Below are positions 26,757 to 35,086 of a DNA stretch of 64,000 bases, piece by piece (positions within the stretch are counted from its first letter, which is position 1; every line of letters starts with the position of its first letter). The notes beneath the pieces are model-generated. The model searched no databases. It was not told where the DNA came from and worked only from the letters and a program-made list of their open reading frames with translations. The DNA comes from Cylindrospermum stagnale PCC 7417. GTDB taxonomy: Bacteria > Cyanobacteriota > Cyanobacteriia > Cyanobacteriales > Nostocaceae. The stretch covers positions 4,057,501 through 4,121,500 of the forward strand of contig NC_019757.1 in NCBI RefSeq assembly GCF_000317535.1. The letters are read 5' to 3'. Both the position numbers and the translations under genes were made by a program.

Positions 26757-26788
26757 CCCCCAGGCAAGGAAAGCGCCTGGGGGATTTT
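26757..26788 (+). terminator. Rho-independent terminator of the 25643/permuted-RNA unit
   Basis: A 9-bp stem CCCCCAGGC / GCCTGGGGG (26757-26765, 26775-26783) with a purine-rich loop is followed by ATTTT. A weaker hairpin CTAAAAG / CTTTTAG lies just before (26730-26750). This is the first strong terminator after the TTG start at 25643. Confidence 0.8.
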
Positions 26789-26827
26789 AAATTTCAGCCA
26801 TTTTCAGCTAAATAAACTCACCCTTTT

Positions 26828-26850
26828 GGGACACAGCAATGCTGTGTCCC
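26828..26850. repeat. Dispersed palindromic element GGGACACAGC
   Basis: GGGACACAGCA / TGCTGTGTCCC pairs over 11 bp in a 23-bp element between the RNA terminator and the convergent AlbA_2 gene. The flanking text (next to TACGACAG) is typical of scattered intergenic hairpins in Nostoc. Confidence 0.6.
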
Positions 26851-26971
26851 TACGACAGATATAGTTCAAATAAATCAAACCTGCTGTAGTCAGAAAATTG
26901 TAGGTTGGGTTGAGGAACGAAACCCAACAAATACCTTGTTAGTATTAGGTTTCTTCCCTCAATCTAACCTA

Positions 26972-27970
26972 CTAACTGTGATTTGACTCTTCATGGTAAG
27001 GGTTTTTATCCTCAACTCCACCCCAGCGATTTTTAGAATATTCGATTGCTTGTTTAGCATCTAATTGCCGACTAGAATTTCCAGTACGAATATATAATTC
27101 TGATGCTTGTCCATTTTTAACATAAGCGGTCTCTTTAGAAGGCTTAACAATAATTCGGCAAATTTCTTTACTTTCTACTTGATGGAACGTTATGCTAATA
27201 AAAGAAATAAAATGATGACCAAAATTGCTTGTAAGCAATAAATCATGCAAGAGTAGTTCATAACTATCTCTATCCTTATTCTTAGCTGTTAGATAGTCAT
27301 TTTCAAGCCCTAAAATTTGACCATCATCTGCTACACCAATTAGCAAAGTTCCACCTTCGGAATTCAAGAAAGCAGCAACAGTTTTAACTATATTTTTCTC
27401 CAATGCTTTATTTTCACAATTTTGCTTTATGTCCCAACGTGCATAAGATTTAAACTCCAAATGCTGACTTTCGGGTTTAGAAATTAACTCAATAATCTCC
27501 CGAACTTCAGATGCGGCAAATTCATCTTTTATTTCTAGCTTTTTTAATTCATTTTGCCTTTCAAGTTCTGAGTTTAATGCCTTTAATTGCCTAATTTCTT
27601 CGGCATTCTGACGTTTTCGATCTATTGAAAGCCTACGTTCTTCATTTTGTTCTTTTTTAGACTGCCTCTCTATTTCTTCAGCAAGCGTTTCTTCATTACG
27701 TGTTAATTCGCACCTTTTACCAAAGAGTTTTTTGCTAATATTAGCTTCTGAATTTTCAATTGCTGATATTTTGCTATAAATTTGTGCAATCTGTGTTTCT
27801 TTAGAACTAATTAACTTAGGATTTGGATTACTTGTAATACTTCGTCTAATACTTGCAACTTGCCCCAGTAATTGAGCCTTTTTATTTGATTTTTGACTAG
27901 CTTGTGCTTGAAGTTCAGCTACTTGTTTAGTCAACTGAGAAATATTTTGTTTGTAGATAGATAATGACAT
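26972..27970 (-). CDS. Coiled-coil plus AlbA_2 (Schlafen-like) DNA-binding domain protein
   Basis: A 332-residue protein. The N-terminal half (about 1-155) is a long Gln/Glu/Lys-rich coiled coil. The C-terminal half (about 160-320) is an AlbA_2 domain: ESQHLEFKSYARWDIKQN, IVKTVAAFLNSEGGTLLIGVADDGQILGLENDY, then YVKNGQASELYIRTGNSSRQL. AlbA_2 domains bind nucleic acid and occur in transcription regulators and in defence-related genes. The coiled coil suggests oligomers. It is convergent with the permuted-RNA unit and divergent from the next nuclease-like gene. Confidence 0.85.
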   Translation of the reverse strand: MSLSIYKQNISQLTKQVAELQAQASQKSNKKAQLLGQVASIRRSITSNPNPKLISSKETQIAQIYSKISAIENSEANISKKLFGKRCELTRNEETLAEEIERQSKKEQNEERRLSIDRKRQNAEEIRQLKALNSELERQNELKKLEIKDEFAASEVREIIELISKPESQHLEFKSYARWDIKQNCENKALEKNIVKTVAAFLNSEGGTLLIGVADDGQILGLENDYLTAKNKDRDSYELLLHDLLLTSNFGHHFISFISITFHQVESKEICRIIVKPSKETAYVKNGQASELYIRTGNSSRQLDAKQAIEYSKNRWGGVEDKNPYHEESNHS

Positions 27971-28215
27971 AATACACCTTAATTAGGTTCTTATCTTTAG
28001 AGTTATTGTGTTAATTATGAAAGTGTATCCAGCCGCGATTGATAATACTTTTATTAATATACAATTAATACATATATATGACAAGTAGCATCGTGTTATC
28101 AAGGACAAATTTAGTTTATTAAGTATCATTGCTATCCTTCCCAATACCATAAAATTTAATTATTTGGTATACAGGATCGCAGATAATGAAGATAGACTGC
28201 TCACTAGGTTAATAA

Positions 28216-28851
28216 ATGGTTTCCAGCGTTGGTATTACTGACACCATTAAAAGCTTGAGCGATTTACAAACACGCTGTAATTTGCGTCAAGCAGAAGATG
28301 AGCGCTTTTTTAGCGAATGGATTGAAGACTTACCCCAACTTAATCAGCAAGAACAAGCGGGTGTGACTCGCATCAAGCAGCGTTATGACTACCATCGCGT
28401 TGATGGCCTGCTGTTGGAAGGTACAATTAACTTATTAGTAGTTTCGCCATTATTGGAACTTGCAGGTTTTCTAGATCCACCTTACCGAATTCGCTCACCT
28501 TATGGCATTGCTTTAGAAATCGAAGAACCTGAAGAAACAATTCGTGGTTTTATTGATACGCTAGTTGTGCAAGAAAAACTTTGGATTTTTGTTGTTGAAT
28601 CTAAACGAAACAGCATTCCAGTTTTAGCAGCATTACCGCAGTTATTAGCTTATATGCTAACTACTCCCCAAACTGATAAACCAGTATTTGGGATGGCGAC
28701 AAACGGTGATGAATTTATATTTCTGAAATTAACTCTTTCAGATACACCTCAATACGACGTATCACGAATATTTTCGCTATTTCCCCGGCGTCATGAATTG
28801 GCAGAAGTTTTGCAAATTTTAAAGCGATTAGGACAAGCAGCGCTAAAATGA
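28216..28851 (+). CDS. PD-(D/E)XK nuclease-like protein, restriction-enzyme-type
   Basis: A 211-residue protein common in cyanobacteria and often labelled restriction endonuclease subunit R. The nuclease core is visible as the EIEEPEETIRGFIDTLVVQEKLWIFVVESKRN block: D in GFIDTLVV and E-x-K in VVESKRN fit the D...(D/E)XK pattern (about residues 116-137). The N-terminal part (about 1-60) is helical. No methyltransferase or helicase partner is adjacent, so a complete restriction system is not present here. Confidence 0.75.
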   Translation: MVSSVGITDTIKSLSDLQTRCNLRQAEDERFFSEWIEDLPQLNQQEQAGVTRIKQRYDYHRVDGLLLEGTINLLVVSPLLELAGFLDPPYRIRSPYGIALEIEEPEETIRGFIDTLVVQEKLWIFVVESKRNSIPVLAALPQLLAYMLTTPQTDKPVFGMATNGDEFIFLKLTLSDTPQYDVSRIFSLFPRRHELAEVLQILKRLGQAALK

Positions 28852-28899
28852 GGGAATTCATATTATCTCTATTCAAAATTACTCAAAATAATTTCACCC

Positions 28900-29727
28900 T
28901 TGGCTTACGATAATAGCTGCAAATATCTCGCCGAAAACTACCCGGCTGAATTTGCTAAATGGTTACTTTCGGCTGACACGGACGATATCCAAGTACTAAA
29001 AACAGAACTCAGCTTAGAAGCAATTCGCGCTGATGCTGTTACCTTTTTGCAAGTGTCTAACCAAATTCTGCATCTGGAATTTCAAACTCAACCCAAATCC
29101 AAAACTCCAATAGACTTTCGGATGCTGGACTATTACACCCGATTAAAACGCCAATATTGGTGTGAAATCGAGCAGGTAATTATTTTTCTCCAACCCAGCA
29201 CCTCAGAAATTGTCTTTAATACCCAGTATGTAGACACCAAAACTAGACACGAGTATCGAGTTATTCGTTTATGGGAAGAAGATCCCGCGCCACTATTGGC
29301 AAATCCTGCTCTTTTACCGTTGGCGACTTTAGCTAGAAGCGATTCACCCAAAGCCTTATTAGAGCAAGTTGCCTCCCAAGTCGATATGATCGAAGAAAGC
29401 GATAAGCGAACAAATATATCGGCTTGTATACAGGTTTTGGCTGGTTTGCGTTTTGACAAAGATTTGATTCAACAACTATTTCGAGAGGAAATTATGCAAG
29501 AATCTGTAATTTATCAAGATATCCTCCAAAAAGGAGAGCAACGTGGAAGGCAACAAGGAGAGGCGACGTTAGTTTTACGTCTGCTGAATCGTCGGGTTGG
29601 TGTTATTGACTCTGAGATAGAACAGAGGATTAATGGATTATCTACCAATCAATTAGAAAATTTGGCAGAAGCACTGTTAGATTTTTCCACTCAAGCTGAT
29701 TTAATTAGCTGGTTAGATAGTCATTAA
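28900..29727 (+). CDS. Rpn-type putative nuclease/transposase with DUF4351 tail
   Basis: A 275-residue protein starting at TTG 28900 (AYDNSCKYLAENYPAEFAKWLL). The N-terminal domain is the PD-(D/E)XK fold of the Rpn/transposase_31-like family, with LHLEFQTQPK as the E-x-Q core (about 66-75). A C-terminal DUF4351 segment (GEATLVLRLLNRRVGVIDSEIEQRINGLSTNQLENLAEALLDF) is typical of cyanobacterial members. These proteins are abundant in Nostoc. It lies 48 bp behind the previous nuclease-like gene, same direction, and may share its transcript. Confidence 0.82.
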   Translation: MAYDNSCKYLAENYPAEFAKWLLSADTDDIQVLKTELSLEAIRADAVTFLQVSNQILHLEFQTQPKSKTPIDFRMLDYYTRLKRQYWCEIEQVIIFLQPSTSEIVFNTQYVDTKTRHEYRVIRLWEEDPAPLLANPALLPLATLARSDSPKALLEQVASQVDMIEESDKRTNISACIQVLAGLRFDKDLIQQLFREEIMQESVIYQDILQKGEQRGRQQGEATLVLRLLNRRVGVIDSEIEQRINGLSTNQLENLAEALLDFSTQADLISWLDSH

Positions 29728-29828
29728 AATACAATAATTTGAGGGCTGAAGCCCTTACTACAAACCTTTAATTATTTACGTTGTTCTACTTAGTCCGATA
29801 ATTAAGATGTCAATCCGCTACTTTTAAA

Positions 29829-30998
29829 ATGCGAACAATTGCGGAAATTAATGAAAAAATCAGCCGTAAACGTGCGGTGGTGTTGACGGCTGAAGAGTTA
29901 AAAGCACGAGTTGCCGAAATTGGTGTTACTAAAACGGCCAAAGAAGTCGATGTGATTACCACCGGCACTTTTGAGCCGATGGAGTCAAGTGGGGCAATTA
30001 TTAATCTCGGACACACTGATCCACCGATTAAAATTCGCCGCTGCTGGTTGGATGGTGTGCCAGCATACCCTGGCTTTGGGGCGGTGGATTTATACTTGGG
30101 TGCTAGTTGTCCCGTGGAGGTGATGGATGGGGAAGAAGTGCGGGAACGTGGCGGTGGTCATGTCATAGAAGATTTGATTGCGGGGAAACCTGTATCAGTA
30201 CGGGCGTTAGGACAGGTTACAGATTGTTATCCACGGGCGAGTTTTGAAACCACAGTTAGCAAGGAAACGATAAATCAGTTTTATTTATTTAATCCGCGCA
30301 ATCTTTACCAAAATTTTATTGTGGGGGTGAATGGAGGCGATCGCACTCTTTTCACCTATCTCGGCCCTTTACAACCCCGTGTGGGGAATGCGGTTTACTC
30401 TAACCCCGGTGCAATTTCTCCCCTACTTAATGACCCAGATTTGCAACTCGTCGGCATTGGGACAAGGATTTTTTTAGGCGGCGGTGTTGGTTATGTTGCT
30501 TGGGAAGGCACCCAGCACTTCCCCTTACAAAAACGTTTAGCGAACCATACACCGATTGGCCCGGCTGCCACCTTGGCTTTAATTGGTGATGCCAAGCAAA
30601 TGGATGCTCGATGGGTGCGGGGTTGTTACTTTAAAAGCTATGGCCCTTCGTTAATGTTGGGCGTAGGTGTACCACTTCCTGTATTAAATGAAGCAGTAGT
30701 TGAACGTTGTGCTGTACTAGATAAGGATTTAGTCGCGCCGATCGTAGACTTTTCTATTCCCCGGCGCGTTCGTCCTACATTTGGTTTGGTGAGTTACGCC
30801 CAACTTAAATCTGGACGGATCACCATTGAGGGTAAAACAGTGCGAGTCGCCCCTTTAGCCAGTTTATTTCTTTCGAGGCAAGTCGCCCTAGAGTTGAAAC
30901 AATGGATTGAAGCAGGCACGTTTACCCTCACAGAAGCAGTTGCGCCAATTCCAATGGAGCGTTCTTTTTTACCCCAAGACCGCTGGACAGATTTTTGA
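29829..30998 (+). CDS. DUF39 / HcyA-like homocysteine biosynthesis protein
   Basis: A 389-residue DUF39 (COG1900) protein. In methanogens the family member works with a CBS/ferredoxin partner to make homocysteine from aspartate semialdehyde and sulfide. Typical segments are MRTIAEINEKISRKRAVVLTAEEL, TGTFEPMESSGAI, GAVDLYLGASC (with the conserved Cys), GNAVYSNPGAISPLLNDP, GTRIFLGGGVGYVAWEGTQH and RWVRGCYF. No partner gene is adjacent. It ends immediately before a heptamer repeat block. Confidence 0.85.
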   Translation: MRTIAEINEKISRKRAVVLTAEELKARVAEIGVTKTAKEVDVITTGTFEPMESSGAIINLGHTDPPIKIRRCWLDGVPAYPGFGAVDLYLGASCPVEVMDGEEVRERGGGHVIEDLIAGKPVSVRALGQVTDCYPRASFETTVSKETINQFYLFNPRNLYQNFIVGVNGGDRTLFTYLGPLQPRVGNAVYSNPGAISPLLNDPDLQLVGIGTRIFLGGGVGYVAWEGTQHFPLQKRLANHTPIGPAATLALIGDAKQMDARWVRGCYFKSYGPSLMLGVGVPLPVLNEAVVERCAVLDKDLVAPIVDFSIPRRVRPTFGLVSYAQLKSGRITIEGKTVRVAPLASLFLSRQVALELKQWIEAGTFTLTEAVAPIPMERSFLPQDRWTDF

Positions 30999-31000
30999 TC

Positions 31001-31131
31001 TTGGTCATTGGTCATTGGTCATTGGTCATTGGTCATTGGTCATTGGTCATTGGTCATTGGTCATTGGTCATTGGTCATTGGTCATTGGTCATTGGTCATT
31101 GGTCATTGGTCATTGGTCATTGGTCATTGGT
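31001..31131 (+). repeat. Heptamer tandem repeat (TTGGTCA), about 18.7 copies
   Basis: The unit TTGGTCA repeats without interruption for about 131 bp, starting 3 bp after the DUF39 stop codon. Short tandem heptamers (STRR sequences) are a known trait of heterocyst-forming cyanobacteria. Frames through it read LVIGHWS repeats and are not genes. Confidence 0.97.
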
Positions 31132-31178
31132 AAGAGTTTTACCTATTACCAATCCCCAATTACCAATTACCTATTACC

Positions 31179-32213
31179 CTACTCTTGAGTTGGTTTTGGT
31201 CGCTTGATGATGGGTTTAGGCGCGGGTGGTTTCGGTATAGGTTTTGATACCGCTGAGGGGTCGCCGCCTGTTTTCTTGATGGGCAATGGTGGAGCTTCCC
31301 CATTTCGTCTGGGAGGGAATGGTCTCCTTCCAGCACCACCACCGCCACCACTACGAGGAGCGCCTTTGAATGGTGGTTTGCGTTTTTTGGGCAAATCAGC
31401 GATCGCATCAGCCTTTTCTACAACTAAGACATCAGCTTCCCGCTTGACTTTGAAGTCCCAAAATTTGCCTACAGCTTTGGTCGTCAGCACACCCCTCAGT
31501 TTCAACTTAAAATACTTAGGTTTATCAGTTGGTTTACGTGGAGCCTGCTTAATCTTGACTACTAAGCTTTTAGCATCAAAAGACTGGTAAACTACCTCGC
31601 CACGCACGGAAAAACCACCATCGGGAATGTCTGAGGAGGGTGTGAGAGCTTCTGTAGTTTCTTGGGAGTTCTCTGCTAAAACTTCATCAGGACGCTGGAA
31701 CACTTGTGAAGTAGAATCTTCGTTGTCCTCCTCTGTGGGATTTTTAGCCAAATTTTCTGGCTCCCAAACTCCAACAATTTGGAGGTGCAACGTGTCATTT
31801 TCTTGCCTTGTGCGGGGATAAACTACCCAGAGATGTTCTTTTTCTAAGTCCAAGTGATTCTTGACTAAACTCATAATCCGACCGAGAAGGACGGCATTGA
31901 GTTCAACATCATCTGTAGTCAGCAGTGTACCTTGAGTAAATTGTTCACTGCTGGCATGGTAGCGACCCCGAACTAACCCGATGGCTCGGTACTGCATCGG
32001 TTCACTGGGAGGTGGAATCGGCTGCTGTCGATTGCTTAAATTCCCATTGGAGTCAGTATCGCTAGGGTTAACAGCGGATTTTTCTAGCTTAGAGATATTG
32101 GCTGCTACTGTATGAACATTAGCGGCTGCCTCTGTGTTAGTTTGGTTAGTCTGGGCCTGGTTAGAGGCAGAAAGATTAGCGGATTCAGGAGACGGCATCA
32201 GGTCGGAATTCAT
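31179..32213 (-). CDS. Proline-rich protein of unknown function, cyanobacterial
   Basis: Started at ATG 32213 (MNSDLMPSPESANLSAS), because AAGGAG stands 6 nt upstream; that gives 344 residues. The N-terminal 80 residues are Asn/Ser/Thr-rich and disordered. A folded core (about 72-175: MQYRAIGLVRGRYHASSEQFTQGTLLTTDDVELNAVLLGR, LDLEKEHLWVVYPRT) is followed by an acidic linker and a second core (FSVRGEVVYQSFDAKSLVVKIKQAPRK, YFKLKLRGVLTTKAVGKFWDF). The tail is very basic with PP and GGGGG runs (KRKPPFKGAPRSG). The basic tail suggests nucleic-acid binding, but no family is recognised. Confidence 0.8.
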   Translation of the reverse strand: MNSDLMPSPESANLSASNQAQTNQTNTEAAANVHTVAANISKLEKSAVNPSDTDSNGNLSNRQQPIPPPSEPMQYRAIGLVRGRYHASSEQFTQGTLLTTDDVELNAVLLGRIMSLVKNHLDLEKEHLWVVYPRTRQENDTLHLQIVGVWEPENLAKNPTEEDNEDSTSQVFQRPDEVLAENSQETTEALTPSSDIPDGGFSVRGEVVYQSFDAKSLVVKIKQAPRKPTDKPKYFKLKLRGVLTTKAVGKFWDFKVKREADVLVVEKADAIADLPKKRKPPFKGAPRSGGGGGAGRRPFPPRRNGEAPPLPIKKTGGDPSAVSKPIPKPPAPKPIIKRPKPTQE

Positions 32214-32592
32214 AAAAACTCCTTGCGGCGGAGACACATCCCATTGTGGGATTTTACAAAGGCAGATGAAAAGAGCGTTTGTGCGGCTAATAAAAGTATA
32301 TTTCCTTTCAATAAAGCCACTTCAGCGCACCCTGTGAGAACATAAAAGACGCGAAATGTTGCATTTATACACTAAATGTGTAATCTAACGTCTTTAGACT
32401 AATTTCGGAAGCATATCATAGGTACAATTCTGACGGCTCCTCCTAAAGTCATCACTTACTTTAGCAGTGTGGATAGTTATTTGTTATAAAATTCACCGTC
32501 TATGGACGGTATTCCGCAAAGATTTGGAATTTTTTAACTTTGGGATTTGTGTAAATGTTAATCTCATTAGAGTTCAGGAGAAGGACAAAATT

Positions 32593-33519
32593 GTGTCTCA
32601 ACCACGCAATCGCTGGATAGTTCAGGTCGTGTTGGCTCTGGCAGTTATTGCTTTCGTCGGGGTTTCGATCATGCCCATAATTGGAGCATTGAATGATCAG
32701 CAATCTCCCGGCCAGAATACTGCCAGTAGCAAAGGCAGTTTGCCGAACTCTGACCAAAAATCAAAACTGGATGATCAAGTCCGGGGTTATGAATTGGTTT
32801 TGCAAAAGGAACCTGAAAATCAAACAGCACTCAAGGGAGTGTTAGAGGCAAGGCTACAATTACTAAGTCAAAAAGGTAGAGGTGAGATTAAACCAGCAGA
32901 TATCCAAGCGGTAATTGAACCTCTAGAAAAGCTGGCAAAACTGAATCCAGACAAGTCAGAATATGCTGTGCTTTTGGCACAAGCAAAGCAGCAAATAGGC
33001 GACAAGGAAGGAGCCGCAGTCGCTTATCGTTCAATTTTAGCAACGAGACCAGGTGATCTGAAAGCTCTGCAAGGGATGGTGACTCTCCAAATCAATGAGA
33101 AACGCCCCGAAGCGGCTATTGGCTTGCTGCAAGAGACTCTCTCTAATGCTGCCCAGGCGAATACAATTCAGCCTGGAAGTGTTGATATAGTTGCTGTACA
33201 GGTGCTGTTGGGCAGTGTCCACGCCTTCCAGAAAAATTATCCGCAAGCGATTTCTGTCTACGATCAAGCAATTAAGAAAGATCCCCAGGATTTTCGCCCG
33301 ATCTTAGCAAAGGGGATGCTGCTGAAGGAACAGGGCCAAGTGGAAGAAGCAAAGCCTTTATTTGATAGTGCCTCTGCTTTAGCACCTGCTCAGTACAAAG
33401 ACGAAATTAAAAAGGCAGCATTGGCAGCCCCCACTCCTACCCCTGCGGCTACTCCAGCGGCTACCCCAGCACCGACACCGGAAAGCGCACCTACCCCTGA
33501 AAGCACACCCAGCCCTTAA
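32593..33519 (+). CDS. TPR-repeat membrane-anchored protein
   Basis: The open frame begins at 32467, but GTG 32593 (MSQPRNRWIVQVV) with AGGAGAAGG upstream is the likely start, giving 308 residues. One membrane helix (about 8-30, WIVQVVLALAVIAFVGVSIMPII) is followed by tetratricopeptide repeats (about 60-255, for example YELVLQKEPENQTALKGVLEARL and AISVYDQAIKKDPQDFRPILAKG). A Thr/Pro/Ala-rich tail ends the protein. It is probably a protein-protein scaffold facing the thylakoid lumen or periplasm. Partner unknown. Confidence 0.85.
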   Translation: MSQPRNRWIVQVVLALAVIAFVGVSIMPIIGALNDQQSPGQNTASSKGSLPNSDQKSKLDDQVRGYELVLQKEPENQTALKGVLEARLQLLSQKGRGEIKPADIQAVIEPLEKLAKLNPDKSEYAVLLAQAKQQIGDKEGAAVAYRSILATRPGDLKALQGMVTLQINEKRPEAAIGLLQETLSNAAQANTIQPGSVDIVAVQVLLGSVHAFQKNYPQAISVYDQAIKKDPQDFRPILAKGMLLKEQGQVEEAKPLFDSASALAPAQYKDEIKKAALAAPTPTPAATPAATPAPTPESAPTPESTPSP

Positions 33520-33529
33520 ATTGCGTCCC

Positions 33530-34150
33530 TTATGCTCCTTCGACGATCGCGATCGCACCAAAAATCAGAAACAAACACCCACCAATAAAGGTGATTTGCC
33601 GCTCATCCAAGCGTCCGGCAATTAATTTGCCCCCGATAACTGCGATCGCCGCACATAAGGCGTGTCCTAAAATAGCACCCGCAGTTACACCAATGGGATT
33701 ATTACTGGCAGCTAGGGCGATGGTAGCAAATTGTGTGCGATCGCCCCACTCAGCCATAAATGTTAAAACAAAGGCTTCTAAGACAATTCCCCAGTCGCTT
33801 TTTTGCTTTGGTAGCTGCGATTCTGCCTGTTCTACCGCAGCTTTCGCCTCATCTATCACTTCTGTATCACCAGCAACAGTAGTCATCTGACTAGCATCGT
33901 ACAGCAGCTTAATTCCAAAACCAATAAACAAAGCTATTTCGGCGTAATGAATTATATCCTTTGGCAACAAAGAAACCAACCGTCCCAATATCACCGAAAG
34001 GATTGTCATCGCCGCTAAAGCCGCTGTCACACCGATAAATACCAGTTTCCGCGAGTGACGCATTGCCAAAATTACAGCGATAAAAAAGGTTTTATCACCT
34101 AGCTCTGAAATTGAAATTAGTAACAAACCTGCTGTAAATGCTGTTAACAC
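33530..34150 (-). CDS. mnx: GDT1/TMEM165 (UPF0016) family manganese exporter
   Basis: A 206-residue six-helix membrane protein with the duplicated family signature E-x-G-D-(K/R)-T/S: ISELGDKTFFIAV (about 14-26) and MAEWGDRTQFATIAL (about 117-131). Cyanobacterial Mnx of this family exports Mn2+ from the cytoplasm into the thylakoid lumen. The start is a GTG at 34150, with AGGAG about 9 nt upstream lying inside a hairpin. The name follows Synechocystis Mnx; a calcium role, as in some relatives, is possible. Confidence 0.85.
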   Translation of the reverse strand: MLTAFTAGLLLISISELGDKTFFIAVILAMRHSRKLVFIGVTAALAAMTILSVILGRLVSLLPKDIIHYAEIALFIGFGIKLLYDASQMTTVAGDTEVIDEAKAAVEQAESQLPKQKSDWGIVLEAFVLTFMAEWGDRTQFATIALAASNNPIGVTAGAILGHALCAAIAVIGGKLIAGRLDERQITFIGGCLFLIFGAIAIVEGA

Positions 34151-34255
34151 TCTCTCAAGCTCCTGAAGGATTTTTTACCTGTATGAGCTTGATGAGAGCG
34201 GCTAAACTTCACCAGGCTCACACTTTTTTTGTGTGAACTCAGTGAAGGTCTCGCT
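34151..34255 (-). promoter_or_regulatory. Structured mRNA leader of the manganese exporter
   Basis: Two hairpins precede the GTG start. The distal one pairs AGCG / CGCT, CTTCAC / GTGAAG and TCACAC / GTGTGA around a 7-nt A loop (34197-34255). The proximal one pairs CAAGCTC / GAGCTTG (34156-34162, 34185-34191) and takes in the AGGAG ribosome site. This is the layout of a translation-controlling leader. Mn exporters of this family are often under yybP-ykoY riboswitches; I do not see that family's canonical GGGGAGUAG motif, so this is only a candidate. Confidence 0.45.
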
Positions 34256-34506
34256 TTCAAATATTAATTACTTGCCACCTGAACCAGGCTAATCGCCAGT
34301 ATGTTGACTCAGATGTACTGGCTTTTTGATTTTTTGCCAGCAGCTACTCCCCTTCTATGCGATATAGACTATACAACAATTTCAGGTAGTAGTCAAGAAC
34401 GTGAAAAATTATCTCTTGACAACTTACTCTCATTTTGAGAGAATAAAGGGCAACAGATAATATCTCACTTTTGTAAAGATACTAGGGCTATTTATTTCTA
34501 GACATA

Positions 34507-34627
34507 AACCGCCCAGAAATTCAGTTCTGGGCTAATAACTAAAGTCCGTTTTAACGGACTAGAAATTTCTTTTAGTCGTCTTGAGACGACTTTCGCTATT
34601 AGACTCAGAATTCATTCCGAGGCGGTT
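34507..34627. repeat. 121-bp multi-stem palindromic element
   Basis: Terminal inverted repeats AACCGCC / GGCGGTT (34507-34513, 34621-34627) enclose three hairpins: CCCAGAA / TTCTGGG, AGTCCGTT / AACGGACT and AGTCGTCT / AGACGACT. The four-stem layout resembles a small non-autonomous mobile element. It lies between mnx and the higA-like gene, with no coding frame inside. Confidence 0.6.
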
Positions 34628-34677
34628 GTTGAGAATGAAATAGCCCTGGTAAAAATACTACTGTCATTCTATGTGTA

Positions 34678-35076
34678 ATGACCCTTACTTTTGACAATAA
34701 TGCTTATAGTCAATTACTTGCAGAAATCGCTCCTCAAGTAATTGAAACTGAAACAGAGTACGAACGTCTTTTAAAAGTGGTAAAACGTCTTACTTTTAAT
34801 AAAAATCGTACTCCAGAGGAGCGAGTTTTATACAAATTGCTTGTAAAGCTAATTGAAGATTACGAGGAAGAAAATTATCCAATGGATAAATCTACACCTC
34901 ATGAAATATTGCAACACATCATGGAATCTAGCGGAACCCGTCAAGCTGATTTAGTTGGTTTGATTGGTTCTAGCGGTGTAGTCTCTGAGGTTGTAAACGG
35001 TAAGCGTGCAATTAGTAAAACACAAGCTAAAACGCTTGGTGAGTATTTCAAAGTTTCACCGAGTTTGTTTATTTAA
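34678..35076 (+). CDS. HigA-type antitoxin-like HTH protein, no toxin partner seen
   Basis: A 132-residue protein whose C-terminal half is an XRE-type helix-turn-helix (about 74-130: TPHEILQHIMESSGTRQADLVGLIG, VSEVVNGKRAISKTQAKTLGEYF). The N-terminal half is an acidic helical segment (ETEYERLLKVVKRLTFNKNRTPEE). This is the layout of HigA antitoxins common in cyanobacteria. HigA usually stands beside a HigB RNase. Neither the upstream gap nor the convergent downstream gene encodes one, so this is an orphan. Confidence 0.8.
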   Translation: MTLTFDNNAYSQLLAEIAPQVIETETEYERLLKVVKRLTFNKNRTPEERVLYKLLVKLIEDYEEENYPMDKSTPHEILQHIMESSGTRQADLVGLIGSSGVVSEVVNGKRAISKTQAKTLGEYFKVSPSLFI

Positions 35077-35086
35077 AAAAGAGTGC

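Noticed and set aside
26390-26760. Permuted group I intron around the tRNA-like halves
   Set aside because: The flanks are too short (30-90 nt) and I see none of the conserved P, Q, R, S core segments.
30907-31207. Frames with repeated LVIGHWS
   Set aside because: They translate the TTGGTCA heptamer block and have no ribosome site.
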